DNA from: Hydractinia symbiolongicarpus | Lineage: Eukaryota; Cnidaria; Hydrozoa; Anthoathecata; Hydractiniidae | Assembly (NCBI RefSeq): GCF_029227915.1 | Contig: NC_079884.1 | Span: forward strand, 31,436,001-31,500,000 | Direction of reading: 5' to 3' | DNA length: 64,000 nt | Shown: in pieces, positions 11,172-22,581 of the stretch | How positions within the stretch are numbered: position 1 is the stretch's first letter | Layout of the letters: every line of letters starts with the position of its first letter | Notes under the pieces: model-generated | The model's database searches: none | Told to the model about the DNA's origin: nothing | Seen by the model: the letters and a program-made list of their open reading frames with translations, nothing else | Translations under genes and position numbers: made by a program

Positions 11172-14004
11172 CTTGGCTCGTATAGTCGAATGTATACAAA
11201 GAAAGTACCCAGGGAGTAAACTCATTTCCCGAACGATTTTTTAAATTTTTTTTCACCACTAAAACGCATGAGACTTGTAGTTTTCAAAAATGTTTTCATT
11301 TCGATGAGACGCTGAATGAAAGAAGTTTAATCGCCGGCAAACGAAAACGTGCGATTTCCCGTAAATCCTGGACTCGGCCTGTATAGTCAAAAGTATACAA
11401 AGAAAGTACCCAGCGTGTAAACTCATTTCCCGAACGATTTTTTAAATTATTATTTCACCACTAAAGCCTATGAGACTTGTAGTTTTTAAAAATGTTTTCA
11501 TTTTTGATGAGACGCTAAATAAAAGAAGTGTAATCGCCGGCAAACAAAAACGCGCGACTTCCCGTAAATCCCGGACTCGGCCCGTATAGTCAAAAGTATA
11601 CAAAGAAAGTACCCAGGGAGTAAACTCATTTCCCGAACGATTTTTTAAATTATTTTTTCACCACTAAAACGCATGAGATTGTAGTTTTTAGAAATGTTTT
11701 CATTTTTGATGAGACGCTTAATGAAAGTGGTTTAATCGCCGGCAAACGAAAACCCGCGATTTCCCGTAAATCCCGGGCTTGGCTGTATAGTCGAATGTAT
11801 ACAAAGAAAGTACCCTGTGAGTAAACTCATTTCCAAAACGATTTTTTAAATTATCTTTTCACCACTAAAACGCATGAGACTTGTAGTTTTCAAAAATGTT
11901 TTCATTTTTGATGAGACACTGAATAAAAGAAGTTTAATCGCCGGCAAACGAAAACCCGCCATTTTCCGTAAATCCCGGGCTTGGCCCGTATAGTCAAAAG
12001 TATACAAAGAAAGTACCCAGGGTGTAAACTTATTTCCAGAACGATTTTTTAAATTATTATTTCACCACTAAAGCCCATGAGACTTGTAGTTTTAAAAAAT
12101 GTTTTCATTTTTGATGAGACGCTGAATAAAAGAAGTTTAATCGCCGGCAAACGAAAACCCGCCATTTCCCGTAAACCCCGGATTCGGCCCGTATAATCAA
12201 AAGTATACAAAGAAAGTACCCAGGGAGTAAACTCATTTCCCGAACGATTTTTTAAATTATTTTTTCACCACTAAAACGCATGAGACTTGTAGTTTTCAAA
12301 AATGTTTTCATTTTTGATGAGACGCTGAATGAAAGAAGTTTAATCGCCGACAAACGAAATCCCGCGATTTCCCGTAAATCCCGGGCTTGGCTCGTATAGT
12401 CGAATGTATACAAAGAAAGTACCCAGGGAGTAAACTCATTTGCCGAACGATTTTTTAAATTTTTTTTCACCACTAAAACGCATGAGACTTGTAGTTTTCA
12501 AAAATGTTTTCATTTTTGATGAGACGCTGAATGAAAGAAGTTGAATCGCCGGCAAACGAAAACGTGCGATTTCCCGTAAATCCCGGGCTTGGCCCGTATA
12601 GTCAAAAGTATACAAAGAAAGTACCCAGGGAGTAAACTCATTTCCCGAACGATTTTTTAAATTATTTTTTCACCACTAAAACGCATGAGATTGTAGTTTT
12701 TAGAAATGTTTTCATTTTTGATGAGACGCTTAATGAAAGTGGGTTAATCGCAGGCAAACGAAAACCCGCGATTTCCCGTAAATCCCGGGCTTGGCTGTAT
12801 AGTCGAATGTATACAAAGAAAGTACCCTGTGAGTAAACTCATTTCCAAAACGATTTTTTAAATTATCTTTTCACCACTAAAACGCATGAGACTTGTAGTT
12901 TTCAAAAATGTTTTCATTTTTGATGAGACACTGAATAAAAAAAGTTTAATCGCCGGCAAACGAAAACCCGCCATTTTCCGTAAATCCCGGGCTTGGCCCG
13001 TATAGTCAAAAGTATACAAAGAAAGTACCCAGGGTGTAAACTCATTTCCAGAACGATTTTTTAAATTATTATTTCACCACTAAAGCCCATGAGACTTGTA
13101 GTTTTAAAAAATGTTTTCATTTTTGATAAGACGCTGAATAAAAGAAGTTTAATCGCCGGCAAACGAAAACCCGCCATTTCCCGTAAACCCCGGATTCGGC
13201 CCGTATAATCAAAAGTATACAAAGAAAGTACCCAGGGAGTAAACTCATTTCCCGAACGATTTTTTAAATTATTTTTTCACCACTAAAACGCATGAGACTT
13301 GTAGTTTTCAAAAATGTTTTCATTTTTGATGAGACGCTGAATGAAAGAAGTTTAATCGCCGACAAACGAAATCCCGCGATTTCCCGTAAATCCCGGGCTT
13401 GGCTCGTATAGTCGAATGTATACAAAGAAAGTACCCAGGGAGTAAACTCATTTGCCGAACGATTTTTTAAATTTTTTTTCACCACTAAAACGCATGAGAC
13501 TTGTAGTTTTCAAAAATGTTTTCATTTTTGATGAGACGCTGAATGAAAGAAGTTGAATCGCCGGCAAACGAAAACGTGCGACTTCCCGTAAATCCCGGAC
13601 TCGGCCGGTGTAGTCAAAAGTATACAAAGAAAGTACCCAAGGAGTAAACTCATTTCCCGAACTATTTTTTAAATTATTTTTTCACCACTAAATCGCATGA
13701 GACTTGTAGTTTTTAGAAATGTTTTCATTTTTGATGAGACGCTTAATGAAAGTGGTTTAATCGCCGGCAAACGGAAACCCGCGATTTCCCGTGAATCCCG
13801 GGCTTGGCTGTATAGTCGAATGTATACAAAGAAAGTACCCTGTGAGTAAACTCATTTCCAAAACGATTTTTAAAATTATCTTTTCACCACTAAAACGCAT
13901 GAGACTTGTAGTTTTTAAAAATGTTTTCATTTTTGATGAGACACTGAATAAAAAAAGTTTAATCGCCGGCAAACGAAAAACCGCCATTTCCCGTAAATCC
14001 CGGT
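11172..14004 (+). repeat. 14-monomer block (2833 bp), copy A
   Basis: This matches the sequence from 14005 at offset 2833. Anchors: CTTGGCTCG at 11172 and 14005; the shortened CATTTCGATGAG at about 11298 and 14131; the CCCAGCGTGTAAAC variant near 11411 and 14244; the GAGATTGTAG one-base deletion at 11675 and 14508. Inside it lie two five-monomer units of 1012 bp (11675-12686 and 12687-13698), themselves near-identical apart from a few substitutions. Confidence 0.88.
11675..13698 (+). repeat. two tandem 5-monomer units (1012 bp each)
   Basis: The GAGATTGTAG variant at 11675 recurs at 12687, and the CGCCGACAAACG / TTTGCCGAACG monomer near 12350 recurs near 13362, each exactly 1012 bp later. 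The second unit differs by GGGTTAATCGCAGGC, by GAATAAAAAAAG, and by a switch near 13580 to GACTTCCCG with CGGCCGGTGTAG. The same pair reappears in the second giant copy at 25420 and 26432. Confidence 0.88.
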
Positions 14005-16640
14005 CTTGGCTCGTATAGTCGAATGTATACAAAGAAAGTACCCAGGGAGTAAACTCATTTCCCGAACGATTTTTTAAATTTTTTTTCACCACTAAAACGC
14101 ATGAGACTTGTAGTTTTCAAAAATGTTTTCATTTCGATGAGACGCTGAATGAAAGAAGTTTAATCGCCGGCAAACGAAAACGTGCGATTTCCCGTAAATC
14201 CTGGACTCGGCCTGTATAGTCAAAAGTATACAAAGAAAGTACCCAGCGTGTAAACTCATTTCCCGAACGATTTTTTAAATTATTATTTCACCACTAAAGC
14301 CTATGAGACTTGTAGTTTTTAAAAATGTTTTCATTTTTGATGAGACGCTGAATAAAAGAAGTGTAATCGCCGGCAAACAAAAACGCGCGACTTCCCGTAA
14401 ATCCCGGACTCGGCCCGTATAGTCAAAAGTATACAAAAAAAGTACCCAGGGAGTAAACTCATTTCCCGAACGATTTTTTAAATTATTTTTTCACCACTAA
14501 AACGCATGAGATTGTAGTTTTTAGAAATGTTTTCATTTTTGATGAGACGCTTAATGAAAGTGGTTTAATCGCCGGCAAACGAAAACCCGCGATTTCCCGT
14601 AAATCCCGGGCTTGGCTGTATAGTCGAATGTATACAAAGAAAGTACCCTGTGAGTAAACTCATTTCCAAAACGATTTTTTAAATTATCTTTTCACCACTA
14701 AAACGCATGAGACTTGTAGTTTTCAAAAATGTTTTCATTTTTGATGAGACACTGAATAAAAGAAGTTTAATCGCCGGCAAACGAAAACCCGCCATTTTCC
14801 GTAAATCCCGGGCTTGGCCCGTATAGTCAAAAGTATACAAAGAAAGTACCCAGGGTGTAAACTCATTTCCAGAACGATTTTTTAAATTATTATTTCACCA
14901 CTAAAGCCCATGAGACTTGTAGTTTTAAAAAATGTTTTCATTTTTGATGAGACGCTGAATAAAAGAAGTTTAATCGCCGGCAAACGAAAACCCGCCATTT
15001 CCCGTAAACCCCGGATTCGGCCCGTATAATCAAAAGTATACAAAGAAAGTACCCAGGGAGTAAACTCATTTCCCAAACGATTTTTTAAATTATTTTTTCA
15101 CCACTAAAACGCATGAGACTTGTAGTTTTCAAAAATGTTTTCATTTTTGATGAGACGCTGAATGAAAGAAGTTGAATCGCCGGCAAACGAAAACGTGCGA
15201 TTTCCCGTAAATCCCGGGCTTGGCCCGTATAGTCAAAAGTATACAAAGAAAGTACCCAGGGAGTAAACTCATTTCCCGAACGATTTTTTAAATTATTTTT
15301 TCACCACTAAAACGCATGAGATTGTAGTTTTTAGAAATGTTTTCATTTTTGATGAGACGCTTAATAAAAGTGGGTTAATCGCAGGCAAACGAAAACCCGC
15401 GATTTCCCGTAAATCCCGGGCTTGGCTGTATAGTCGAATGTATACAAAGAAAGTACCCTGTGAGTAAACTCATTTCCAAAACGATTTTTTAAATTATCTT
15501 TTCACCACTAAAACGCATGAGACTTGTAGTTTTCAAAAATGTTTTCATTTTTGATGAGACACTGAATAAAAAAAGTTTAATCGCCGGCAAACGAAAACCC
15601 GCCATTTTCCGTAAATCCCGGGCTTGGCCCGTATAGTCAAAAGTATACAAAGAAAGTACCCAGGGTGTAAACTCATTTCCAGAACGATTTTTTAAATTAT
15701 TATTTCACCACTAAAGCCCATGAGACTTGTAGTTTTAAAAAATGTTTTCATTTTTGATAAGACGCTGAATAAAAGAAGTTTAATCGCCGGCAAACGAAAA
15801 CCCGCCATTTCCCGTAAACCCCGGATTCGGCCCGTATAATCAAAAGTATACAAAGAAAGTACCCAGGGAGTAAACTCATTTCCCGAACGATTTTTTAAAT
15901 TATTTTTTCACCACTAAAACGCATGAGACTTGTAGTTTTCAAAAATGTTTTCATTTTTGATGAGACGCTGAATGAAAGAAGTTTAATCGCCGACAAACGA
16001 AATCCCGCGATTTCCCGAAATCCCGGGCTTGGCTCGTATAGTCGAATGTATACAAAGAAAGTACCCAGGGAGTAAACTCATTTGCCGAACGATTTTTTAA
16101 ATTTTTTTTCACCACTAAAACGCATGAGACTTGTAGTTTTCAAAAATGTGTTCATTTTTGATGAGACGCTGAATGAAAGAAGTTGAATCGCCGGCAAACG
16201 AAAACGTGCGACTTCCCGTAAATCCCGGACTCGGCCGGTGTAGTCAAAAGTATACAAAGAAAGTACCCAAGGAGTAAACTCATTTCCCGAACTATTTTTT
16301 AAATTATTTTTTCACCACTAAATCGCATGAGACTTGTAGTTTTTAGAAATGTTTTCATTTTTGATGAGACGCTTAATGAAAGTGCTTTAATCGCCGGCAA
16401 ACGGAAACCCGCGATTTCCCGTGAATCCCGGGCTTGGCTGTATAGTCGAATGTATACAAAGAAAGTACCCTGTCAGTAAACTCATTTCCAAAACGATTTT
16501 TTAAATTATCTTTTCACCACTAAAACGCATGAGACTTGTAGTTTTTAAAAATGTTTTCATTTTTGATGAGACACTGAATAAAAGAAGTTTAATCGCCGGC
16601 AAACGAAAAACCGCCATTTCCCGTAAATCCCGGTCTTGGC
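14005..16640 (+). repeat. 14-monomer block, copy B, one monomer short
   Basis: Matches copy A at offset 2833 up to about 15080, then at offset 2630. One 203-bp monomer (the CGCCGACAAACG / TTTGCCGAACG type) is missing near 15075-15090, where the text reads TTTCCCAAACG. The corresponding block of the next giant copy keeps that monomer (28830-29051 region), so the loss happened in this copy. Other private marks are AAATGTGTTC near 16145, a four-base loss in CCCGAAATCCCGGGC near 16017, and CCCTGTCAG near 16468. The second giant copy also has AAATGTGTTC (near 30093) and CCTGTCAG (near 30418), but not the four-base loss. Confidence 0.82.
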
Positions 16641-18954
16641 CCGTATAGTCAAAAGTATACAAAGAACGTACCCAGGGTGTAAACTCATTTCCAGAACGAT
16701 TTTTTAAATTATTATTTCACCACTAAAGCCCATGAGACTTGTAGTTTTTAAAAATGTTTTCATTTTTGATGAGACGCTGAATAAAAGAAGTTTAATCGCC
16801 GGCAAACGAAAACCCGCCATTTCCTGTAAACCCCGGACTCGGCCCGTATAATCAAAAGTATACAAAGAAAGTACCCAGGGAGTAAACTCATTTCCCGAAC
16901 GATTTTTTAAATTATTTTTTCACCACTAAAACGCATGAGACTTGTAGTTTTTAAAAATGTTTTCATTTTTGATGAGACGCTGAATGAAAGAAGTTTAATC
17001 GCCGGCAAACAAAAACGTGCGATTTCCCGTAAATCCCGGACTCGGCCCGTATAGTCAAAAGTATACAAAGAAAGTACCCAGGGTGTAAACTCATTTCCCG
17101 AACGATTTTTTAAATTAATTTTCACCACTAAAACGCATGAGACTTGTAGTTTTCAGAAATGTTTTCATTTTTGATGAGACGCTTAATGAAAACAAAAACC
17201 TGCGATTTCCCGTAAATCCCAGGCTTGGCCCGTATAGTCGAATGTATACAAAGAAAGTACCCTGTGAGTAAACTCATTTCCGAAACGATTTTTTAAATTA
17301 TTTTTTCACCACTAAAACGCATGAGACTTGCAGTTTTCAAAAATGTTTTCATTTTTGATGAGACGCTTAATAAAAGAGGTTTAATTGCCGGCAAACGATA
17401 TCCCGCGATTTCCCGTAAATCCCGGGCTTGGCTCGTATAGTCGAATGTATACAAAGAAAGTACCCAGGGAGTAAACTTATTTCCCGAACGATTTTTTAAA
17501 TTTTTTTTCACCACTAAAACGCATGAGACTTGTAGTTTTCAAAAATGTTTTCATTTTTGATGAGACGCTGAATGAAAGAAGTTTAATCGCCGGCAAACGA
17601 AATCCCGCGATTTCCCGTAAATCCCGGGCTTGGCTCGTATAGTCGAATGTATACAAAGAAAGTACCCAGGGAGTAAACTCATTTCCCGAACGATTTTTTA
17701 AATTTTTTTTCACCACTAAAACGCATGAGACTTGTAGTTTTCAAAAATGTTTTCATTTTCGATGAGACGCTGAATAAAAGAAGTTTAATCGCCGGCAAAC
17801 AAAAACCCGCGACTTCCCGTAAATCCCGGACTCGGCCGGTGTAATCAAAAGTATACAAAGAAAGTACCCAGGGAGTAAACTCATTTCCCGAACGATTTTT
17901 TAAATTATTTTTTCACCACTAAATCGCATGAGACTTGTAGTTTTTAGAAATGTTTTCATTTTTGATGAGACGCTTAATGAAAGTGGTTTAATCGCCGGCA
18001 AACGGAAACCCGCGATTTCCCGTAAATCCCGGGCTTGGCTGTATAGTCGAATGTATACAAAGAAAGTACCCTGTGAGTAAACTCATTTCCAAAACGATTT
18101 TTTAAATTATCTTTTCACCACTAAAACGCATGAGACTTGTAGTTTTTTAAAAATGTTTTCATTTTTGATGAGACACTTAACAAAAGAAGTTTAATCGCCG
18201 GCAAACGAAAACCCGCCATTTTCCGTAAATCCCGGGCTTGGCCCGTATAGTCAAAAGTATACAAAGAAAGTACCCAGGGTGTAAACTCATTTCCAGAACG
18301 ATTTTTTAAATTATTATTTCACCACTAAAGCCCATGAGACTTGTAGTTTTTAAAAATGTTTTCATTTTTGATGAGACGCTGAATAAAAGAAGTTTAATCG
18401 CCGGCAAACGAAAACCCGCTATTTCCCGTAAACCCCGGACTCGGCCCGTATAATCAAAAGTATACAAAGAAAGTACCCAGGGAGTAAACTCATTTCCCGA
18501 ACGATTTTTTAAATTATTTTTTCACCACTAAAACGCATGAGACTTGCAGTTTTCAAAAATGTTTTCATTTTTGATGAGACGCTGAATGAAAGACGTTTAA
18601 TAGCCGGCAAACAAAATCCCGCGATTTCCCGTAAATCCCGGGCTTGGCTCGTATAGTCGAATGTATACAAAGAAAGTACCCAGGGAGTAAACTCATTTCC
18701 CGAACGATTTTTTAAATTATCAATTCACCACTAAAACGCATGAGACTTGTAGTTTTTAAAAATGTTTTCATTTTTGATGAGACGCTTAATGAAAGTGGTT
18801 TAATCGCCGGCAAACGGAAACCCGCGATTTCCCGTAAATCCCGGGCTTGGCTGTATAGTCGAATGTATACAAAGAAAGTACACTGTGAGTAAACTCATTT
18901 CCAAAACGATTTTTTAAATTATCTTTTCACCACTAAAACGCATGAGACTTGTAG

Positions 18955-18975
18955 TTTTCAAAAATGAGACACTTA
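18955..18975 (+). other. 15-bp deletion variant of the monomer
   Basis: The monomer reads TTTTCAAAAATGAGACAC, lacking 15 bases between AAAAATG and AGAC. The break is between two ATG triplets, and it removes the loop and right arm of the inverted repeat. The identical lesion occurs near 32905-32925 and 44455-44475, at matching places of the three giant-repeat copies. Confidence 0.9.
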
Positions 18976-21900
18976 ACAAAAGAAGTTTAATCGCCGGCAA
19001 ACGAAAACCTGCGATTTTCCGTAAATACCGGGCTTGGCCCGTATAGTCAAAAGTATACAAAGAAAGTACCCAGGGTGTAAACTCATTTCCAGAACGATTT
19101 TTTAAATTATTATTTCACCACTAAAGCCCATGAGACTTGTAGTTTTTAAAAATGTTTTCATTTTTGATGAGACGCTGAATAAAAGAAGTTTAATCGCCGG
19201 CAAACGAAAACGCGCCATTTCCCGTAAACCCCGGACTCGGCCCGTATAATCAAAAGTATACAAAGAAAGTACCCAGGGAGTAAACTCATTTCCCGAACGA
19301 TTTTTTAAATTATTTTTTCACCACTAAAACGCATGAGACTTGCAGTTTTCAAAAATGTTTTCATTTTTGATGAGACGCTGAATGAAAGACGTTTAATAGC
19401 CGGCAAACAAAATCCTGCGATTTCCCGTAAATCCCGGGCTTGGCTCGTATAGTCGAATGTATACAAAGAAAGTACCCAGGGAGTAAACTCATTTCCCGAA
19501 CAATTTTTTAAATTATCATTTCACCACTAAAACGCATGAGACTTGTAGTTTTTAAAAATGTTTTCATTTTTGATGAGACACTGAATAAAAGAAGTTTAAT
19601 CGCCGGCAAACGAAAACCCGCCATTTCCCGTAAATTCCGGGCTTGGCCCGTATAGTCAAAAGTATACAAAGAAAGTACCCAGGGTGTAAACTCATTTCCC
19701 GAACGATTTTTTAAATTATTATTTCACCACTAAAGCCCATGAGACTTGTAGTTTTTAAAAATGTTTTCATTTTTGATGAGACGCTGAATAAAAGAAGTTT
19801 AATCGCCGGCAAACGAAAACCCGCCATTTCCCGTAAACCCCGGACTCGGCCCGTATAATCAAAAGTATACAAAGAAAGTACCCAGGGAGTAAACTCATTT
19901 CCCGAACGATTTTTTAATTTATTTTTTCACCACTAAAACGCATGAGACTTGTAGTTTTCAAAAATGTTTTCATTTTTGATGAGACGCTGAATGAAAGAAG
20001 TTTAATCGCCGGCAAACGAAAACGTGCGATTTCCCGTAAATCCCAGACTCGGCCCGTATAGTCAAAAGTATACAAAGAAAGTACCCAGGGTGTAAACTCA
20101 TTTCCCGAACGATTTTTTAAATTAATTTTCACCACTAAAACGCATGAGACTTGTAGTTTTCAGAAATGTTTTCATTTTTGATGAGACGCTTAATGAAAGT
20201 GGTTTAATCGCCGGCAAACGAAAACCCGCGATTTCCCGTAAATCCCGGGCTTGGCCCGTATAGTCGAATGTATACAAAGAAAGTACCCTGTGAGTAAACT
20301 CATTTCCGAAACGATTTTTTAAATTATCTTTTCACCACTAAAACGCATGAGACTTGCAGTTTTCAAAAATGTTTTCATTTTTGATGAGACGCTTAATAAA
20401 AGAGGTTTAATCACCGGCAAACGAAGTCCCGCGATTTCCCGTAAATCCCGGGCTTGGCTCGTATAGTCGAATTTATACAAAGAAAGTACCCAGGGAGTAA
20501 ACTCATTTCCTGAACGATTTTTTAAATTTTTTTTTCACCACTAAATCGCATGAGACTTGTAGTTCTCAAAAATGTTTTCATTTTTGATGAGACGCTGAAT
20601 GAAAGAAGTTTAATCGCCGGCAAACGAAATCCCGCGATTTCCCGTAAATCCCGGGCTTGGCTCGTATAGTCGAATGTATACAAAGAAAGTACCCAGGGAG
20701 TAAACTCATTTCCCGAACGATTTTTTAAATTTTTTTTCACCACTAAAACGCATGAGACTTGTAGTTTTCAAAAATGTTTTCATTTTTGATGAGACGCTGA
20801 ATGAAAGAAGTTTAATCGCCGGCAAACAAAATCCCGCGATTTCCTGTAAATCCCGGGCTTGGCTCGTATAGTCGAATGTATACAAAGAAAGTACCCAGGG
20901 AGTAAACTCATTTCCCGAACGATTTTTTAAATTATCTTTTCACCACTAAAACGCATGAGACTTGTAGTTTTTAAAAATGTTTTTATTTTTGATGAGACAC
21001 TGAATAAAAGAAGTTTAATCGCCGGCAAACGAAAACCCGCCATTTCCCGTAAATCCGGGGCTTGGCCTGTATAGTCGAATGTATACAAAGAAAGTACCCA
21101 GGGAGTAAACTCATTTGCCGAACGATTTTTTACATTATTTTTTCACCACTAAAACGCATGAGACTTGTAGTTTTCAAAAATGTTTTCATTTTTGATGAGA
21201 CGCTTAATGAAAGAGGTTTAATCACCGGCAAACAAAATCCTGCGATTTCCCGTAAATCCGGGGCTTAGCCCGTATAGTCGAATGTATACAAAGAAAGTAC
21301 CCAGGGAGTAAACTCATTTCCCGAACGATTTTTTAAATTATTATTTCACCACTAAAGCCCATGAGACTTGTAGTTTTTAAAAATGTTTTCATTTTTGATG
21401 AGACGCTGAATAAAAGAAGTTTAATCGCCGGCAAACGAAAACCCGCCATTTCCCGTAAACCCAGGACTCGGCCCGTATAATCAAAAGTATACAAAGAAAG
21501 TACCCAGGGAGTAAACTCATTTCCCGAACGATTTTTTAATTTATTTTTTCACCACTAAAACGCATGAGACTTGTAGTTTTCAAAAATGTTTTCATTTTTG
21601 ATGAGACGCTGAATGAAAGAAGTTTAATCGCCGGCAAACGAAAACGTGCGATTTCCCGTAAATCCCTGACTCGGCCCGTATAGTCAAAAGTATACAAAGA
21701 AAGTACCCAGGGTGTAAACTCATTTCCCGAACGATTTTTTAAATTAATTTTCACCACTAAAACGCATGAGACTTGTAGTTTTCAGAAATGTTTTCATTTT
21801 TGATGAGACGCTTAATGAAAGTGGTTTAATCGCCGGCAAACGAAAACCCGCGATTTCCCGTAAATCCCGGGCTTGGCCGGTATAGTCGAATGTATACAAA

Positions 21901-22175
21901 GAAAGTACCCTGTGAGTAAACTCATTTCCGAAACGATTTTTTAAATTATCTTTTCACCACTAAAACGCATGAGACTTGCAGTTTTCAAAAATGTTTTCAT
22001 TTTTGATGAGACGCTTAATAAAAGAGGTTTAATCGCCGGCAAACGAAATCCCGCGATTTCCCGTAAATCCCGGGCTTGGCTCGTATAGTCGAATGTATAG
22101 AAAGAAAGTACCCAGGGAGTAAACTCATTTCCCGAACGATTTTTTAAATTTTTTTTTCACCACTAAAACGCATGA

Positions 22176-22378
22176 GACTTGTAGTTTTCAAAAATGTTTT
22201 TATTTTTGATGAGACGCTTAATGAAAGAGGTTTAATCGCTGGCATACGAAAACCTGCGATTTCCAGTAAATCCCGGGCTTGGCCCGTATAGTCGAATGTA
22301 TACAAAGAAAGTACCCTGTGAGTAAACTCATTTCCAGAACGATTTTTTAAATTATTTTTTCACCACTAAAACGCATAA
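22176..22378 (+). repeat. monomer family 5 (CTGGC / TTCCAG type), reference copy
   Basis: Marked by TGTTTTTATTTTTGATG, GAGGTTTAATCGCTGGC, ATTTCCAGTAAATCCC, and ACCCTGTGAG with TTTCCAGAACG. I first noticed this combination near 22.2 kb. It then recurs often up to the right end and is absent from the 4.8-kb-HOR region on the left, so it marks the right-hand sub-array. The CCAGTAAAT change replaces one of the four phased CCCG motifs. Confidence 0.82.
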
Positions 22379-22581
22379 GACATGTAGTTTTCAAAAATGC
22401 TTTCATTTCTGATGAGACGCTGAATAAAAGGAGTTTAATCGCCGGCAAATGAAAACCCGCGATTTCCCGTAAATCCCGGGCTTGGCCAGTATAGTCAAAA
22501 GTATACAAAGATAGTACCCAGGGAGTAAACTCATTTCCCGAACGATTTTTTAATTTATTTTTTCACCACTAAAACGCATGA
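22379..22581 (+). repeat. monomer family 6 (CTGATGAG / AAAGATAG type), reference copy
   Basis: Marked by a CGCATAAGA junction, CATTTCTGATGAG, AATAAAAGGAG, GGCAAATGAAAACC, GGCCAGTATAGTC and CAAAGATAGTACC. This copy also has GACATGTAG and AATGCTTTCATTTC, a sub-variant repeated near 36326, 42621, 47879 and 53565. Family 6 always follows a family 5 monomer where I checked, so the two act as a dimer in the right half of the array. Confidence 0.82.

Noticed and set aside
13791-14018. Plus-strand frames of 68-75 codons (also near 21062, 27536, 35009 and 46562).
   Set aside because: They lie over the minus-strand frames of the same monomers and appear only where chance substitutions remove a stop or make an ATG. 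They are repeated because the HOR is repeated.
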